Positions 1 to 10,363 of a stretch of 64,000 bases of DNA are shown piece by piece (within the stretch, counting starts at the first letter, position 1; each line of letters opens with the position of its first letter). A program made the position numbers and the translations under genes. The stretch covers positions 186,001-250,000 of the forward strand of contig JANBVO010000005.1 in assembly GCA_030052745.1 (NCBI GenBank). The letters run 5' to 3'. The DNA comes from Pleurostoma richardsiae. Lineage: Eukaryota; Ascomycota; Sordariomycetes; Calosphaeriales; Pleurostomataceae. The notes beneath the pieces were generated by a model. The model made no database searches. It worked only from the letters and a program-made list of their open reading frames with translations, and was not told the DNA's origin.

Positions 1-233
1 GCTGCTGAATAGGTAACTGTCGCCGTCTAAAGGCAGAAATGGCCGGTCTTCTAGTATATATGGAGGCACATGAAACGACAACGGCCGATTACGGTCTCAC
101 CAACAACGACGACACATTTAGACTCTACGGAAGCGAGTCACAGCACAACAACACACAACACAACACAACACAGAACGACTGCTCAACTTAGCGCCACCCA
201 TTTCTCAGTCGGGAAACACCACCCGCACCGACA

Positions 234-1253
234 ATGCAGTTGAAAGGAGCATTCCCTCCGGAAGTGGCATTCCCTCCAAAGAAGAATGGGGATTGCGAGC
301 ATGGCAAGTGGCCCGAGGCTAACAAGAAGAGCAACAAGTATCTGTTCGACTTGACACCGCTCAGCTACGCCGGCAGAACCCTCCTCAACACCACTGTGAA
401 GTTTTTCTGGGCAGAGTCCACCCTGCTTACTACACAGCAATTAGCTAAAGAGAAGCTTGTGAAGCTCTACAAGAATGACAAGGCCAGGCGCGCCGCGGAC
501 AAGGACGCCCTCTGGGAGGCGGCGCAGGCCATAGACGAGTTCTTCCTCTTCGGCAGCCTGACTCGTTCGGGTGACGACCGCGAAAGTGGCCCTCTCATGC
601 GCCTCTCCATCGCTCGGACACGCATCAGGGAGGGCAGCTACTGCATCGATGATGACCCCGTCTCGCCATTCGTCCATGTCGTCATTGCTCGGCATACCAC
701 AAAGCGCAAGGTGTTCAACCTCCGCGGCGCGATCCACCGCCTGATCCGCGGCATGGTGCAGGCCTACCTGCGGGTCTTCCTCTGCCGGCGCGACAAGTGC
801 CACCGGAACATCCTCACCAACTACGGCGCCGCGGGCCACGGACCAATCTGCCGCACCCTGTGCGCCGCGATCGTCGTCACCATGCGCAAGTGGGACAGCG
901 CCATGGAGACGATTTGCGGCACCGAGGTGCGCGCCAACGGCTTTCCCTTCCGGCTGCTCAAGTGGGAGCGGGAGCGCCTCCAGGGGCTTCGGCGCAAGAA
1001 GTCCAAGGCGCTGGAGGACTTGAACCCGCTGCGGGGGGAGTCGCCGCTGCAGCGTGTGCGGGTGACCAGTGAACATGGCCTCGAGGTCGGGGACAGACTC
1101 GTGGAGGACGCGAAGATGTACTTCCAGAAGCAGCGTGACAAGTGCGGCTGGGGTGAGGAGGATAGTGATGAGGATGGGGATGATATCGTGGAGGGAACTA
1201 CCGTGGACGATACTGCTATGGAGGATACCGCCGTCGAGAGCTCGGAGAAGTAA
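234..1253 (+). CDS. SprT-like protein with degenerate (probably inactive) protease motif
   Basis: Single-exon 339-aa protein. Residues about 40-215 align by eye with the SprT-like domain of the next gene (shared FFLFGSLTR / FFFLGSLTR block, AYLRVF / GYLRAF block, and a GHG motif). Where the neighbour has HEMAH, this copy reads R-G-M-V-Q (R172, G173, Q176), so both zinc-binding histidines and the catalytic glutamate are gone. The downstream GHG histidine (H202) is kept. The C-terminus is acidic (about residues 305-330). SprT/Spartan proteins are zinc metalloproteases that act on DNA-protein crosslinks; this copy should lack peptidase activity, and could bind DNA or regulate its neighbour (inference). 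The reading frame is long and intact with a neat ATG, so decay to a pseudogene is not evident. It lies 336 bp upstream of its paralog in the same orientation. Confidence 0.72.
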   Translation: MQLKGAFPPEVAFPPKKNGDCEHGKWPEANKKSNKYLFDLTPLSYAGRTLLNTTVKFFWAESTLLTTQQLAKEKLVKLYKNDKARRAADKDALWEAAQAIDEFFLFGSLTRSGDDRESGPLMRLSIARTRIREGSYCIDDDPVSPFVHVVIARHTTKRKVFNLRGAIHRLIRGMVQAYLRVFLCRRDKCHRNILTNYGAAGHGPICRTLCAAIVVTMRKWDSAMETICGTEVRANGFPFRLLKWERERLQGLRRKKSKALEDLNPLRGESPLQRVRVTSEHGLEVGDRLVEDAKMYFQKQRDKCGWGEEDSDEDGDDIVEGTTVDDTAMEDTAVESSEK

Positions 1254-1589
1254 ATCGGGGGGATGGACTCCTGGATCAGGATAGAGACGATGGGGATCGA
1301 GTAGGCGGGATCAGCAGCATTGTGGAGGATTGCTTTTGCGAAGGGATATCTGCGATAGACAGACAGACGTGAGAAAAGGAGTAAATTGGACACGCCTTTC
1401 ACATACTGAAAGACCTTATCGGCTCACTGTTGATTTTCCTGGTGTACTTTTACTATTATTTACCCAATCTGCAAGAAGTCGTCTATAAGGTCATGGCAGG
1501 TTCACTTCAGTCTCGATACCACTGTTTTGTTCTTCGCAGGAACAGAGACGTATCAAGCATCGAATCACAATCTCTACGTTCAGCAATCG
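1254..1589. other. Intergenic between the SprT-like paralogs
   Basis: 3' region of the first SprT-like gene and 5' region of the second. The frame of the second gene stays open upstream of its first ATG to about 1527, with a CAG acceptor-like site at 1538-1541. A 5' exon or UTR intron is therefore possible, but I could not place a donor. No other feature seen. Confidence 0.5.
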
Positions 1590-3131
1590 ATGGCTAGTTT
1601 GACGTCCAAGAGGGCACACCGCCAGCAATACCAAACGCCTTCGGACAAGGAGAAGAGAAGTTGTGTACAAAATAGAGGCGAGGTCGCAACTCCGGCATCC
1701 ACGAAACATACAAAGCGTTTCTCCGAGCGTTTTGAAACTCGATGTCTCGACAATCTTTATATAGTCTTGCGGCAAGTCTTTGTGCGAATTCTCTCGAAAG
1801 ACTCGTCGAGCCGCCTGGTCACAGTTCTGAAACGCTTGAGGAAGTCATCAGAATATGCCCCTCAAGTCGAGGCAGCCGCAAGCCAGTATAAAGAGCTGGA
1901 GATGAGTCTCTCCAAGCAAGAGAAAGAAGGCAAGCCTCCAGTACTATCGGAAGACCCAACCAGCAGCCCTGATAGTCACGCTACGCAGAAGATAGGCAAC
2001 ATGACAGTCACGAAGCAAACTCTGAAGGTCAAGAAGAAGGCGAAAAGGCCCCCCGGGCACAAACTCCGATTTCTCTCTCTGCAGCCAACTTCACCACGAA
2101 AGCCTGCAGCTCTGAAGCAGGCCAGAAAGAACGAACGCTGCCCACACGTCGGCATCCCCGGGCACCGGGGCAGCGAGTTCCGCTGGGAGTTCCCCCTGCA
2201 GTTCAAGACCTACCGGGCCCGGGACCTGCTCAACCACACCGCCCCCCTGTTCCGCCAGGAAGACGCCTACCTGACGGCCGACCAGCTGGCGGCCCGGAAC
2301 AGTTTCGTCCGCCTCTTCCTAGAGCACCGCAGCAGTGTCCACCCGCGCGGAAGCGTAGTGCGAGAATTCATGGCCTACGCGGACCGCTTCTTCTTCCTCG
2401 GGAGCCTCACCCGCGACGCCTCGCTCGTGGACCTGCAGGTCGGCCGGCGCGCCACCGGCAGCGACAGCTACGGGACCACGACATCCGACACCAGCGGCGA
2501 TGGCCGCGTGCGCATCTACATCCGGCTGAACACCGCCAGCCGGGGCCGGGACAGGCGGCTGATCGAGGTCCTGGGCACGCTGCTCCACGAGATGGCCCAC
2601 GGCTACCTCCGCGCCTTCTGCTGCGGGTGCGGGGCCTGCGAGCGCGACAAGGCGAACGGCCGGGGCCTGACGGGCCACGGGAGGATCTGGGCGTCGCTCT
2701 GGGGCCTCGTCGGCATGACCGTCCGCGGGTGGCACCCCGCCCTGAGCGCGTTCTACCTCGACCGGACGCACCGGGGGGATCTCCCCGTGCATCACGTCAA
2801 CAAAGAATCCGCCAAGGTTGCGGAGATGATACGCGCGGAGGGAACATGGACCTACAACAGAGCCAGGCCGGACAGGTCCGGCTTCAGGATCTCTGTCGGG
2901 CCCGACGGCAGGATCCTCATCTGCGAGCCACTGATCCTGGATGGGAAGGCGAAGTTCGGCCGGGCGTTTGCGCGCTTCACGAGCGCCAAGCGAGCTCCTC
3001 TGTACGAGTCGGACCGCCTGCCGCCGCTGTATGGAGCCGATCAGATGTCCGACCTGTCGGCCGATACAGATGACGACGTCTTGAAGGCAGACGGCGACTC
3101 TGATGTCGCGATGTCTGATGTGATGATTTGA
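1590..3131 (+). CDS. SprT-like zinc metalloprotease-domain protein
   Basis: 513-aa protein. Residues 1-190 are basic and low in complexity, rich in Lys, Ser and Arg. The SprT-like domain spans about residues 200-420. The zinc-protease motif HEMAH is at H333-H337 (bases 2586-2600), and GHG with H363 is the likely third zinc ligand. The order HEMxHxYL...GHG matches the SPRTN/Spartan family, which cleaves DNA-protein crosslinks in the nucleus. A cysteine-rich stretch (CCGCGAC) lies between the two parts of the motif. The C-terminus is strongly acidic (DDD, DGDSD). I start at the first in-frame ATG (1590). It is the catalytically intact member of a tandem pair with the gene at 234-1253. The family is clear, but orthology to SPRTN/Wss1 is not, since no SHP, PIP or UBZ motif is obvious. 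Confidence 0.78.
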   Translation: MASLTSKRAHRQQYQTPSDKEKRSCVQNRGEVATPASTKHTKRFSERFETRCLDNLYIVLRQVFVRILSKDSSSRLVTVLKRLRKSSEYAPQVEAAASQYKELEMSLSKQEKEGKPPVLSEDPTSSPDSHATQKIGNMTVTKQTLKVKKKAKRPPGHKLRFLSLQPTSPRKPAALKQARKNERCPHVGIPGHRGSEFRWEFPLQFKTYRARDLLNHTAPLFRQEDAYLTADQLAARNSFVRLFLEHRSSVHPRGSVVREFMAYADRFFFLGSLTRDASLVDLQVGRRATGSDSYGTTTSDTSGDGRVRIYIRLNTASRGRDRRLIEVLGTLLHEMAHGYLRAFCCGCGACERDKANGRGLTGHGRIWASLWGLVGMTVRGWHPALSAFYLDRTHRGDLPVHHVNKESAKVAEMIRAEGTWTYNRARPDRSGFRISVGPDGRILICEPLILDGKAKFGRAFARFTSAKRAPLYESDRLPPLYGADQMSDLSADTDDDVLKADGDSDVAMSDVMI

Positions 3132-3507
3132 CAGGCCGTGACCGATGACGGTGGGGAATCTAGCCTCTAGGTTATTTACTCTTCCGGGCTACTCAAACAA
3201 GGAATGAGTTTGGTATTGTCTATTCCATCCAGCAAGAGGTGGTCACTGCGAGTGCGATCGGTCAGAAGGGGTGGCTGAGAAGCCTCGGGCCTTACGCCCG
3301 CTGTATTAGGATTCTATGGCAAAGGATATCAGCAATCATGATGGCTAGGTAGACAGTAATCCCCTCGAAATTCAGCGCAGAAGCAACTCCCGACGTCCGC
3401 AAGCAGGATGCTATTTTCCCAAACTGTGTTAGTGCAACGCAGGGAATAGCTCCTTCGTCTCCTTCGCCTCCTTCGCCCAGTGGCGCGAAGGGACATTGAT
3501 GCACCCC
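3132..3507. other. Intergenic, tail-to-tail
   Basis: Convergent 3' regions of the SprT-like gene and chk1. I see no gene or repeat. Confidence 0.6.
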
Positions 3508-5242
3508 TCACTCGTTGTTATAAACTCCATCCTTGCACAACAGCGTGACCTTCTTGAAGAACCGCCGCCACTCCAGCGGGTCCCCCTTAATCTTGACGAA
3601 GCGCACCTCCAGCAGCTCCTGGCCCTCGGGCAGGTAGTACTTATCCACGAGGATCTCGCCGTGGAGGCTCTGCTTGCGGCCGTCCACCGTGCGCACCTTG
3701 AGCGCGGCGACGTGGTCCGGGAACGCAGGGTCGGCGGCGCCGTTCGTAGTGCTCGGTGGTAGTGGCACGTTGAGCTGGTGCAGCGCACCACTCAGCATCT
3801 GCACAAGCAGCTGCGGCGGCATATGCGAGAAGAAGCGTGTCAATGAGTATGACGGCACGATGTCGCGGAAGCGCCGCGCGTGCTGTGTTAGGCTGAGCGG
3901 CACGCCCGGCGCCTGTGAGAACTGGCTCATGGTCGGCTCATCGGCGAGGGCATCGAAGGCAGTGGTGTGCTGATGGCCACCCGGCCGCCGGCCGCCAGAC
4001 GAGAGGTCGGTTCGCGAGACAGGCTGGGTGGAAGATACGGCGAAGGAGCCTAGCGCCCGCGTCGTCGGCCGCTCCCAGTCGAAGAGAGCGTCGTTGATCG
4101 GTGTCTCGGGTTGAGTGGCAGAGAACTTAGCCGCAAAATCTGCCGTGCTGGGGGCACCCGAGTCGATGTCCATGGCATCCGCTGCCTGTCTCTGAGAAGC
4201 CGTGGGCTGCTGGGTGAGATCGATACGTAGATTCGCCAGCATCTGCGTGGCCAGATAGAGAGGATCGGACACCTTGCCCTCCGCCGTAAGCAGCTCGTTG
4301 CGCCGTGTAAACCATGGATGTTGCCGTATCTGTGCAAAGGAGAATCGCCTGCTGGGCTCGATGCTCATCATACCCCGGAGAAGGGAAAGCGCATCCGGCG
4401 GGATCCGCTCCCAGAGGGCGTCGGTGCTGCGGCCGCTCGTCCGGACGTACTCTGAGAACTCCCAGCTTCCCGAGGTGGGCTCGTCCCACGGCGTGTTGCC
4501 CACCAGCAGTACGAAGAGTATGACGCCGCACGACCAAATATCAACGAGGTCGGCCGAGTACTTGAGCGCCGCGGACGTCTTCCTATCGGCTTTCGCGGCA
4601 CACGTCAGGACCTCGGGGGCGATGTAGGGCGGGCTGCCGCACATGGTGGCACTCTGCTTCCTCTGGCCCTTGTACTCAAACATGGTGGCCATGCCGAAGT
4701 CAGCGAGTTTGAGGTTACCGCTCTCAGACATCAGGATGTTCTCGGGCTTGAGGTCGCGATGGGCGACGCCCTTGGAGTGCATGAAACTGACGCCACTGAT
4801 GAGCTGTAGGAAGTAGAGGTGGGCGATGTCCTCGGGCACACCCACGTCGGCCTCTATCTTGTCAAAGAGGTCGCCGCCCTCGGCGAACTCCATGGCGATC
4901 CACCGCCAGGACGAGTCCTCGCCCGTAGCGAACCACTCGATGATGTTGGGGTGCTGGCCTATGTGGGAGTGCAGCGACACCTCCATAGCGATCTGCTTTG
5001 CCGATATCCGGCCATGGCGTATGGCGTAACCCTTGTGGATGAACTTGACCGCGAAGACCGGGTCGCTGCTGTCTAGGGGGATGGCCTTCTTAATTCTGGA
5101 GAGGGTGTTAGTGCACTAACAGCTACGCAAAGCTAGACGGGAGTAAAACACACGATGCGTAGGCTCCTCTACCGATGGTTTTTGATACTATTCGAAAGGG
5201 AAGATCGTTCGGTAAGGGATCTAGTTGAGACTGTTGCACCAT
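3508..5242 (-). CDS. chk1: Checkpoint kinase CHK1
   Basis: Two exons on the minus strand: 5154-5242 and 3508-5095, joined in phase 2, giving 558 aa. The 58-nt intron has a GTGTGT donor and a GCACTAACAC branch. Exon 1 carries the Gly-rich loop (GRGAYA, about residues 24-29). Exon 2 carries the ATP lysine (FAVKF, K47), the HRDLKPEN catalytic loop (D144), DFG (D162) and the CGSPPYIAPE activation segment. These residues match fungal Chk1 closely. A linker at about 330-450 is rich in SQ/TQ sites, the targets of Mec1/Tel1-type (ATR/ATM) kinases. The C-terminal 80 or so residues resemble the KA1-like autoinhibitory domain (EVRFVKIKGDPLEWRRFF). Chk1 is the nuclear effector that delays mitosis after DNA damage or fork stalling. 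The start at 5242 follows a C-rich leader and gives the expected short N-terminus. Confidence 0.93.
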
Positions 5243-6070
5243 GGTTTAGTCTGCGTTCTGTGCCTTGGTGATCGTGGGGTTGATTTGTTGATGTTTATGA
5301 TAGTGTGATATCATAGGGTCGGTATATGGTATCATGACAACCGGGAATGGTGGAGGTGGGAGAGAACATCAACAAGAAAACAACACAACGAATAACAAAT
5401 TTGCATTTATTGTGAGGAAGCGAGTAATCGGGGAGTCTATCGTACTGTATGTAAACAGGCAAACGCAAAGAAAAAAAGAAAGCATTTTCAAACTCACCAT
5501 CCTGACGCGGACACGTCGTAACTCTGCCGTTGGGCTCGTGGACTCGAGCCGAGAGGTCGCGTAAAGTGTGTCGCGGTCGCGGGCCCAGGCGGTCGGTTTT
5601 GGCCTCTGAAAGGGAGAGCAGACGCGAATCGATTGGCCGGGGGCCTGCAGTGTTTTAGGCCAGAGCGGCCCGAGGGATGGGGCTCAATCGCCGCTGGTTG
5701 TCGGGGTTGCTTAGTGGGGTTCCAGGCGCTGTCCCTGTGTAAACAATCCGCCCTCCACGATGGATCGATGTCCAATTGCATTCGACCGACACATCCTCCC
5801 TTCCGTCTTCCCTAACCACTGGGTCTCCTCCTGCGAATACTCCCCATCCAACGGTTCCTGAGGGCTTGTTGTGCTTTGGATATTCAGTGTGAATTTCTTT
5901 GGATCGCTATCTCGGTTCTTGAATCGTGCATATATAACCCACGATTCCTCTTCCGGCAGCCATTGTCCGTTGAGCGCATCACACTGTCGATCGCCACCAG
6001 CTTCAAGCTTCTCTCAGGACCCTCATCGCACTGTCTATCAGTACATACAGCCGGTTTAGATCATATCGCA
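5243..6070. other. Divergent promoter region chk1 / ubc11
   Basis: 828 bp between divergently transcribed genes. It holds a TATATAA box at 5931-5937 facing the E2 gene, a GATTGG (inverted CCAAT) at about 5629-5634, and a purine-rich stretch around 5460-5490. No coding gene is supported. Confidence 0.5.
5931..5937 (+). promoter_or_regulatory. TATA-like box upstream of ubc11
   Basis: TATATAA lies 134 bp upstream of the ATG of the E2 gene, followed by a pyrimidine-rich leader. Position and sequence fit a TATA element; function is inferred. Confidence 0.45.
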
Positions 6071-6768
6071 ATGGACTACAATATGGAGGACACCCAGAAC
6101 TCTGCGCCCGGTAGCATCCAGGCTGCTAAGCTCGCTGGAGCAAAGAAGGGCCCTGACTCGCAGACCGTCACCAAGAGGTGAGGAACACAATGCGCCGGCT
6201 CAGCGCGGATCTTACTCGCTTTACTCGGCTCTTCATACAAGGGCATTAACTCACGTTCGCGCAGATTGCAGACCGAGCTGATGCAGCTGATGACCTCTCC
6301 TGCGCCGGGCGTATCGGCCTTCCCCTCCGCAGACGGCAACATGCTCGCGTGGAAGGCGACGATCGAGGGCCCCGACGGCACCCCCTACGCTGGCCTCACC
6401 TTCAAGCTTACTTTCGCCTTCCCCACGAACTACCCGTACGCGCCTCCCACGGTGCTTTTCAAGACGCCCATCTACCACCCCAACGTTGACTTCTCCGGCC
6501 GGATCTGCCTGGATATCCTCAAGGACAAGTGGACGGCCTCCTACAACACCCAGACAGTCCTCCTCAGCCTGCAGTCTCTGCTTGGCGAGCCCAACAAGTA
6601 AGTGACCTATGATAAAAGCGACCGCACCTGTTGTACCTTGCCTTTGGTGCTAATCGATATTGCAGTGCTTCTCCTCTGAACGGTGAGGCTGCTGAGCTTT
6701 GGGACAAGGACCCAGCTGAGTTCAAGCGCAAGGTCCTGGGCCGTCACCAGGACGTTGATGACGAGTAG
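6071..6768 (+). CDS. ubc11: Ubiquitin-conjugating enzyme E2, UBC11/UBE2C family
   Basis: Three exons: 6071-6177, 6265-6597 and 6666-6768, giving 180 aa. Donors are GTGAGG and GTAAGT; acceptors are GCAG and TGCAG. The UBC fold covers about residues 36-175, with the HPN motif at 107-109 and the catalytic cysteine at C117 (GRICLDILKDKW). The N-terminal extension (about 35 aa) ending VTKRLQ and the C-terminal NGEAAELWDKD block are typical of the UBE2C/UbcH10/UBC11 group. That group supplies ubiquitin to the anaphase-promoting complex to destroy mitotic cyclins and securin. The residues and length fit this subfamily better than UBC4 or UBC13, which lack the N-terminal extension. Confidence 0.93.
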
Positions 6769-7175
6769 ATGCATCGGTCTGTTCCCTTGGGATGCATTTT
6801 TCAACTTTGGAGAACGGAGTCAACCTGTTGTAGTATAACTTTGGGTCTGGCACCGGGGTCCGGTGGCCTTGTTTGTGAGTATTTGGACAGCATTGCATTT
6901 TAGCCTGGTCGACTGGGTTAGGTATACTCTGGTCCGTCATGGCTGGTCATAGCCTTGCTTCCGGGCGTCGTCTCTCCTGTACTTTAGATACCTCATCATG
7001 CCTGCCAGAGCTTGGCGGCCTTCACACGTAAAATAAACACGTCCCGTTGAGGGAGGTTTCCAAGCTGCTTCTCACATGCCCTTTTATTCGTGGTAAAGGG
7101 AAGCTAAATGTCGCAAGAAACTCCGGAAAGCCCAATGCCACCCTGACCAGAAAGACCCTTTTTGCCAGACCACGT
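6769..7175. other. Intergenic, tail-to-tail
   Basis: Convergent 3' regions of the E2 gene and the eL31 gene. Nothing else seen. Confidence 0.6.
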
Positions 7176-7729
7176 TTACTCCTCAACGACAACCGTCTGC
7201 AGGCCCTTGGGGTTCTTCACGTTGACGGCCTGGACGTAGCTGTAGAGCTTCTCCTTGGCATCCTCCTCATCGTTTCTCCGCCGCGAGATCCGGACGCGGA
7301 TTCTGTAGGGGACACCCTTGACACCCTGCTCCCACACCTTCTTGTTCAGCTGGGGGTCCACGCGGACATCAGAGGTACCCTGTCAGAGAAACTACGTTAG
7401 CTACAATTGCCTCGCGATTGTCGCACTTCCATCCGGAGATGTAATTTCGTAGATGTTGTCTCGCTCGTAATCGACGTAGGCTGGGGGGCATCGTACCATC
7501 TGCTGGAAAGCAAACTTCTTGATCTCCTTGATCGCGCGAGGGGCCCGCTTCTTGAAGGTGACACCGTGCAGCTTTTTCGACCGTTAGTATTTTTCCTAAT
7601 CTCATCGGTATCCCTGATCTCAACATTGAGAGGACGTACTCTCTTGTGCATGTGGATGGTGTACTCGCGAGCGACGACATCGGTGATGGCCGAGCGCGAC
7701 GGCTTGCTGGACGGCTTCTTGGACGACAT
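7176..7729 (-). CDS. rpl31: 60S ribosomal protein eL31
   Basis: Three coding exons on the minus strand: 7640-7729, 7497-7571 and 7176-7379, all joined in phase 0, giving 122 aa. The protein starts [14 protein letters not shown] and contains the blocks [31 protein letters not shown] and [12 protein letters not shown], which identify eL31 of the large subunit near the exit tunnel. Length and basic composition match the family. The ATG at 7729 is one base downstream of a likely 5'-UTR intron. The exon pattern (early short exons, longest last) is common for ribosomal protein genes. Confidence 0.96.
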
Positions 7730-7730
7730 T

Positions 7731-7801
7731 CTGTAGCAGAGACCTCTCGTTAGATATTTCTGTCGGCGATTGCTGGCTGAAATGGGTGCACTCCGGCTTA
7801 C
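7731..7801 (-). other. Probable 5'-UTR intron of rpl31
   Basis: Donor GTAAGC at 7801, a CTAAC branch-like motif near the 3' end, and acceptor CTACAG ending at 7731, one base before the ATG. The length is 71 nt, in the range of the coding introns here. Confidence 0.6.
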
Positions 7802-8417
7802 TTGACGGCGGTCGACGTTTCGCTGCGAGAACTTTTGACGATGTTGAGGCTTGGGGAAGTCCTTCCACAATTTTTGACGAAAAATGTGTGGCAGAGACGG
7901 CTAGGGCAGGAAATTCGGTTGTGCGACCAATCAGAGTCGGGCTGCAAGGCCAATGCAGCTGGCCAATTAACTCAGCGGCAGGGGTGGGGCAAATCAAACG
8001 CCGATGTCACAGCTGATCGAGGTACGTACCGCTCCAGCCTCCATTCCCGGTTCTTGTCAACAACTCACCTTGAGGGCTGCTTTTCGAAACATCGCGGCTT
8101 CACCTTCGCATCTACTTCCTCATCGCAACGAATCCCTCTTTCTCGGCGAGAGGCCACATTTGTGCGCTGAGCGCCGGCTGTCACTCGCTTTACCTCAACT
8201 CCCGTGAAATCCTTAACAGGCGGCAAGCACGTTTAAGGGGAACCGAAGCGGTTGGTGGAACGAACAAGTGACCTTCACTACTTCGACCGCCATTGACGAC
8301 CATCGAAGCCTTCAACCCGGAATCTCGAGCTATCTACATTTCGCGCGAGCCTACATCAATATCCGTACCTTATACTCTGCGATCTTCTCCTCTCAAAGGA
8401 CATCCTATATCGCCAAG
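7802..8417. other. Divergent promoter region rpl31 / rax1
   Basis: Holds the 5' flank of rpl31 and the leader of rax1. No coding gene is supported. Confidence 0.5.
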
Positions 8418-9632
8418 ATGGCTGATCCTGCGGCTTCACCCTCACCTCAGCCCGACCTCGGTCGCAATCGACTACCTACACTCTTTGAGGTGCTTAGCCG
8501 CCGCACCCTTCCACCTGTCGACCTATTCTCATTCTATATCTACATGAGAGATCAGCAGAGATCTGTTGACTACCTCGACTTCTGGTACGTGATGCCGGAA
8601 GCTGTCAGTGTAAATGGCAGCAGGGTGGTTCTAACTGAATTCCAGGCTCGATGTTGCCCAGCATATGACATTGTGCCGTCACTATGTCCGTGAGCTGCGC
8701 CGGTCTGTGCTCGTTGGCACCCCCGACCTCGAGAAGCCATCGTCAAAGCGTTCATCGCAGATCCTCGAGAATATCGGCGACCTTAGCCACCCGGCGGCTG
8801 GGCCATCCATGTATGCGACAGACAAGGAAAAGGACCAAGACGCGCAGATGTCTGCGTTCCTGCGTGAAGACAGAGGCCAAGAAGTCCACGACTCCCCTCA
8901 AAGCAGCAACGATCGTCAGCAACGGCCTAGCCCGCATGCTATGAGCTCCCCTCGGGACATTACCACCGACTCCAACTCACCTGCCCACACTGTCGCTAGA
9001 CAGGATATCCGGGCTTCGGCTGAGAGGATCCTGTACACCTTTCTGATTCCTGGTGCAGAGCGTGAGATTGTTCTGCCCGGATCTATCACTCAGGATGTCA
9101 CTACAGCTATTGAGGAGTTCGGTCGTGATGACCCCGAGGTGTTTGACGTTGCCAAGGACTACGTCTTCCAGGCCATGGAGAGGGATGCTTTCCCAGGCTT
9201 TCTCAGGATGAAGGCGCTGGGTAATCTTATCCCCCCAACTCTCATCATGAGAGTTATCATTGGCCTTGTCGCCTCTTTTGGTGCTATATGGACCGCCTTC
9301 GTCCTCATCTTCCTCGACAAGTCCCGCGCAACTCGATGCTGGGTAAGTGAATTTGAGCATTCCCAGACTTGTGACATAGTATTAACTGGATCTAGTTGAT
9401 TCTCCCCTTCACGATCGGAGTCTATAGCCTTGCTTCCTACTTGTACTCCCTCGATCCCATCCTTGCCATCATCGGACTGAGCGAGTATACCCCGTTCAAC
9501 TTTTCCTGGATCCGGGAGCCGTATGTTCGGAAGCTGCTCCTCCAGCGTGCACTGATGGCCCTGTGCCTAGCCACACTCGTCGACGCTGCATTCCTCGTGC
9601 TTTTCATCCTGGTCCCGGGACACAGACTGTGA
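8418..9632 (+). CDS. rax1: RGS-domain membrane protein, Rax1-like
   Basis: Three exons: 8418-8584, 8646-9342 and 9396-9632, giving 366 aa. The N-terminal half begins LPTLFEVLSRRTLPPVDLF and shows an RGS-like helical domain in two parts (YLDFWLDVAQH... and the FLIPGAEREI...AMERDAFPGFL block), split by a Ser-rich insert at about 85-190. The C-terminal 130 residues have three hydrophobic segments (IIGLVASFGAIW..., ILPFTIGVYSLA..., ALMALCLATLVDAAF...). This order, RGS then a membrane anchor, is that of yeast Rax1, a bud-site/polarity landmark, and of its mould homologs, which modulate heteromeric G-protein signalling or polar growth. The start at 8418 has a good context (AAGATGG). RIC8, another G-protein regulator, lies 36 kb away, but I draw no link. 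Confidence 0.85.
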
Positions 9633-10363
9633 AGGAGCGTCGAGGAATCAATTTGCCGCAGACTTTGGGGCTTGAAGGGGAAGACTTTGCTCTCAGAGCA
9701 ATCACTCCTGCTATTACGAACATTATGACTTTGCTACAAGGAACTTTGTCTAAGGATACCACTTTGCACAGGGCGGACACAAGGGAATCACTTCTTCGCG
9801 CCGGCGTTAGGCAGCAGAGCCCTACGATAATGCTTTTTTTCGAGATGAACAAGGAAGCAAATATTTGCTGGTGTACGATATGATCCACGGTAGTCGAACA
9901 GCTCGGCGTTAGGATCGTCGTACCTCTGCCAGCCTCTGGTATCTATCGAAGGGTTCCTCCTAGAGGCAGGGAGCCTGACGGGCTAAGATATGGCTTAGCT
10001 CGTGTTAATATGCTTAATATGCTTAGTAGATAGATGCCATCGAGAATCAATGGACTGGCCATGAAAACGGTCTGCTGCCTGTGAGAGCATTACGTGCACA
10101 GTCGAATAAGGCGATCGAACGTTTGGTCGTGGTTGTAGACATTAGGATGCTACCATCTCTATTCATTGACTTTTCTCCCGGCAGTACCACGTCCACGTTA
10201 AATCGCATCATGCACTAGCTCGATAGGTCGTAGCAGTGGTACGATGCTGACGCCGGAAGCCTGACAGTCCAGAACTGCGCAATCAATAAACCCTCCTGAA
10301 CCAGAAACGCCATGAGACACAAAAGCCACAAGCCTCAAGCATGCACGAGGCAAGAAGCTACCC
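9633..10363. other. Intergenic, tail-to-tail
   Basis: 3' flanks of rax1 and csn7. A short 'taatatgcttaatatgctta' direct repeat lies at about 10005-10024. No gene seen. Confidence 0.55.
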
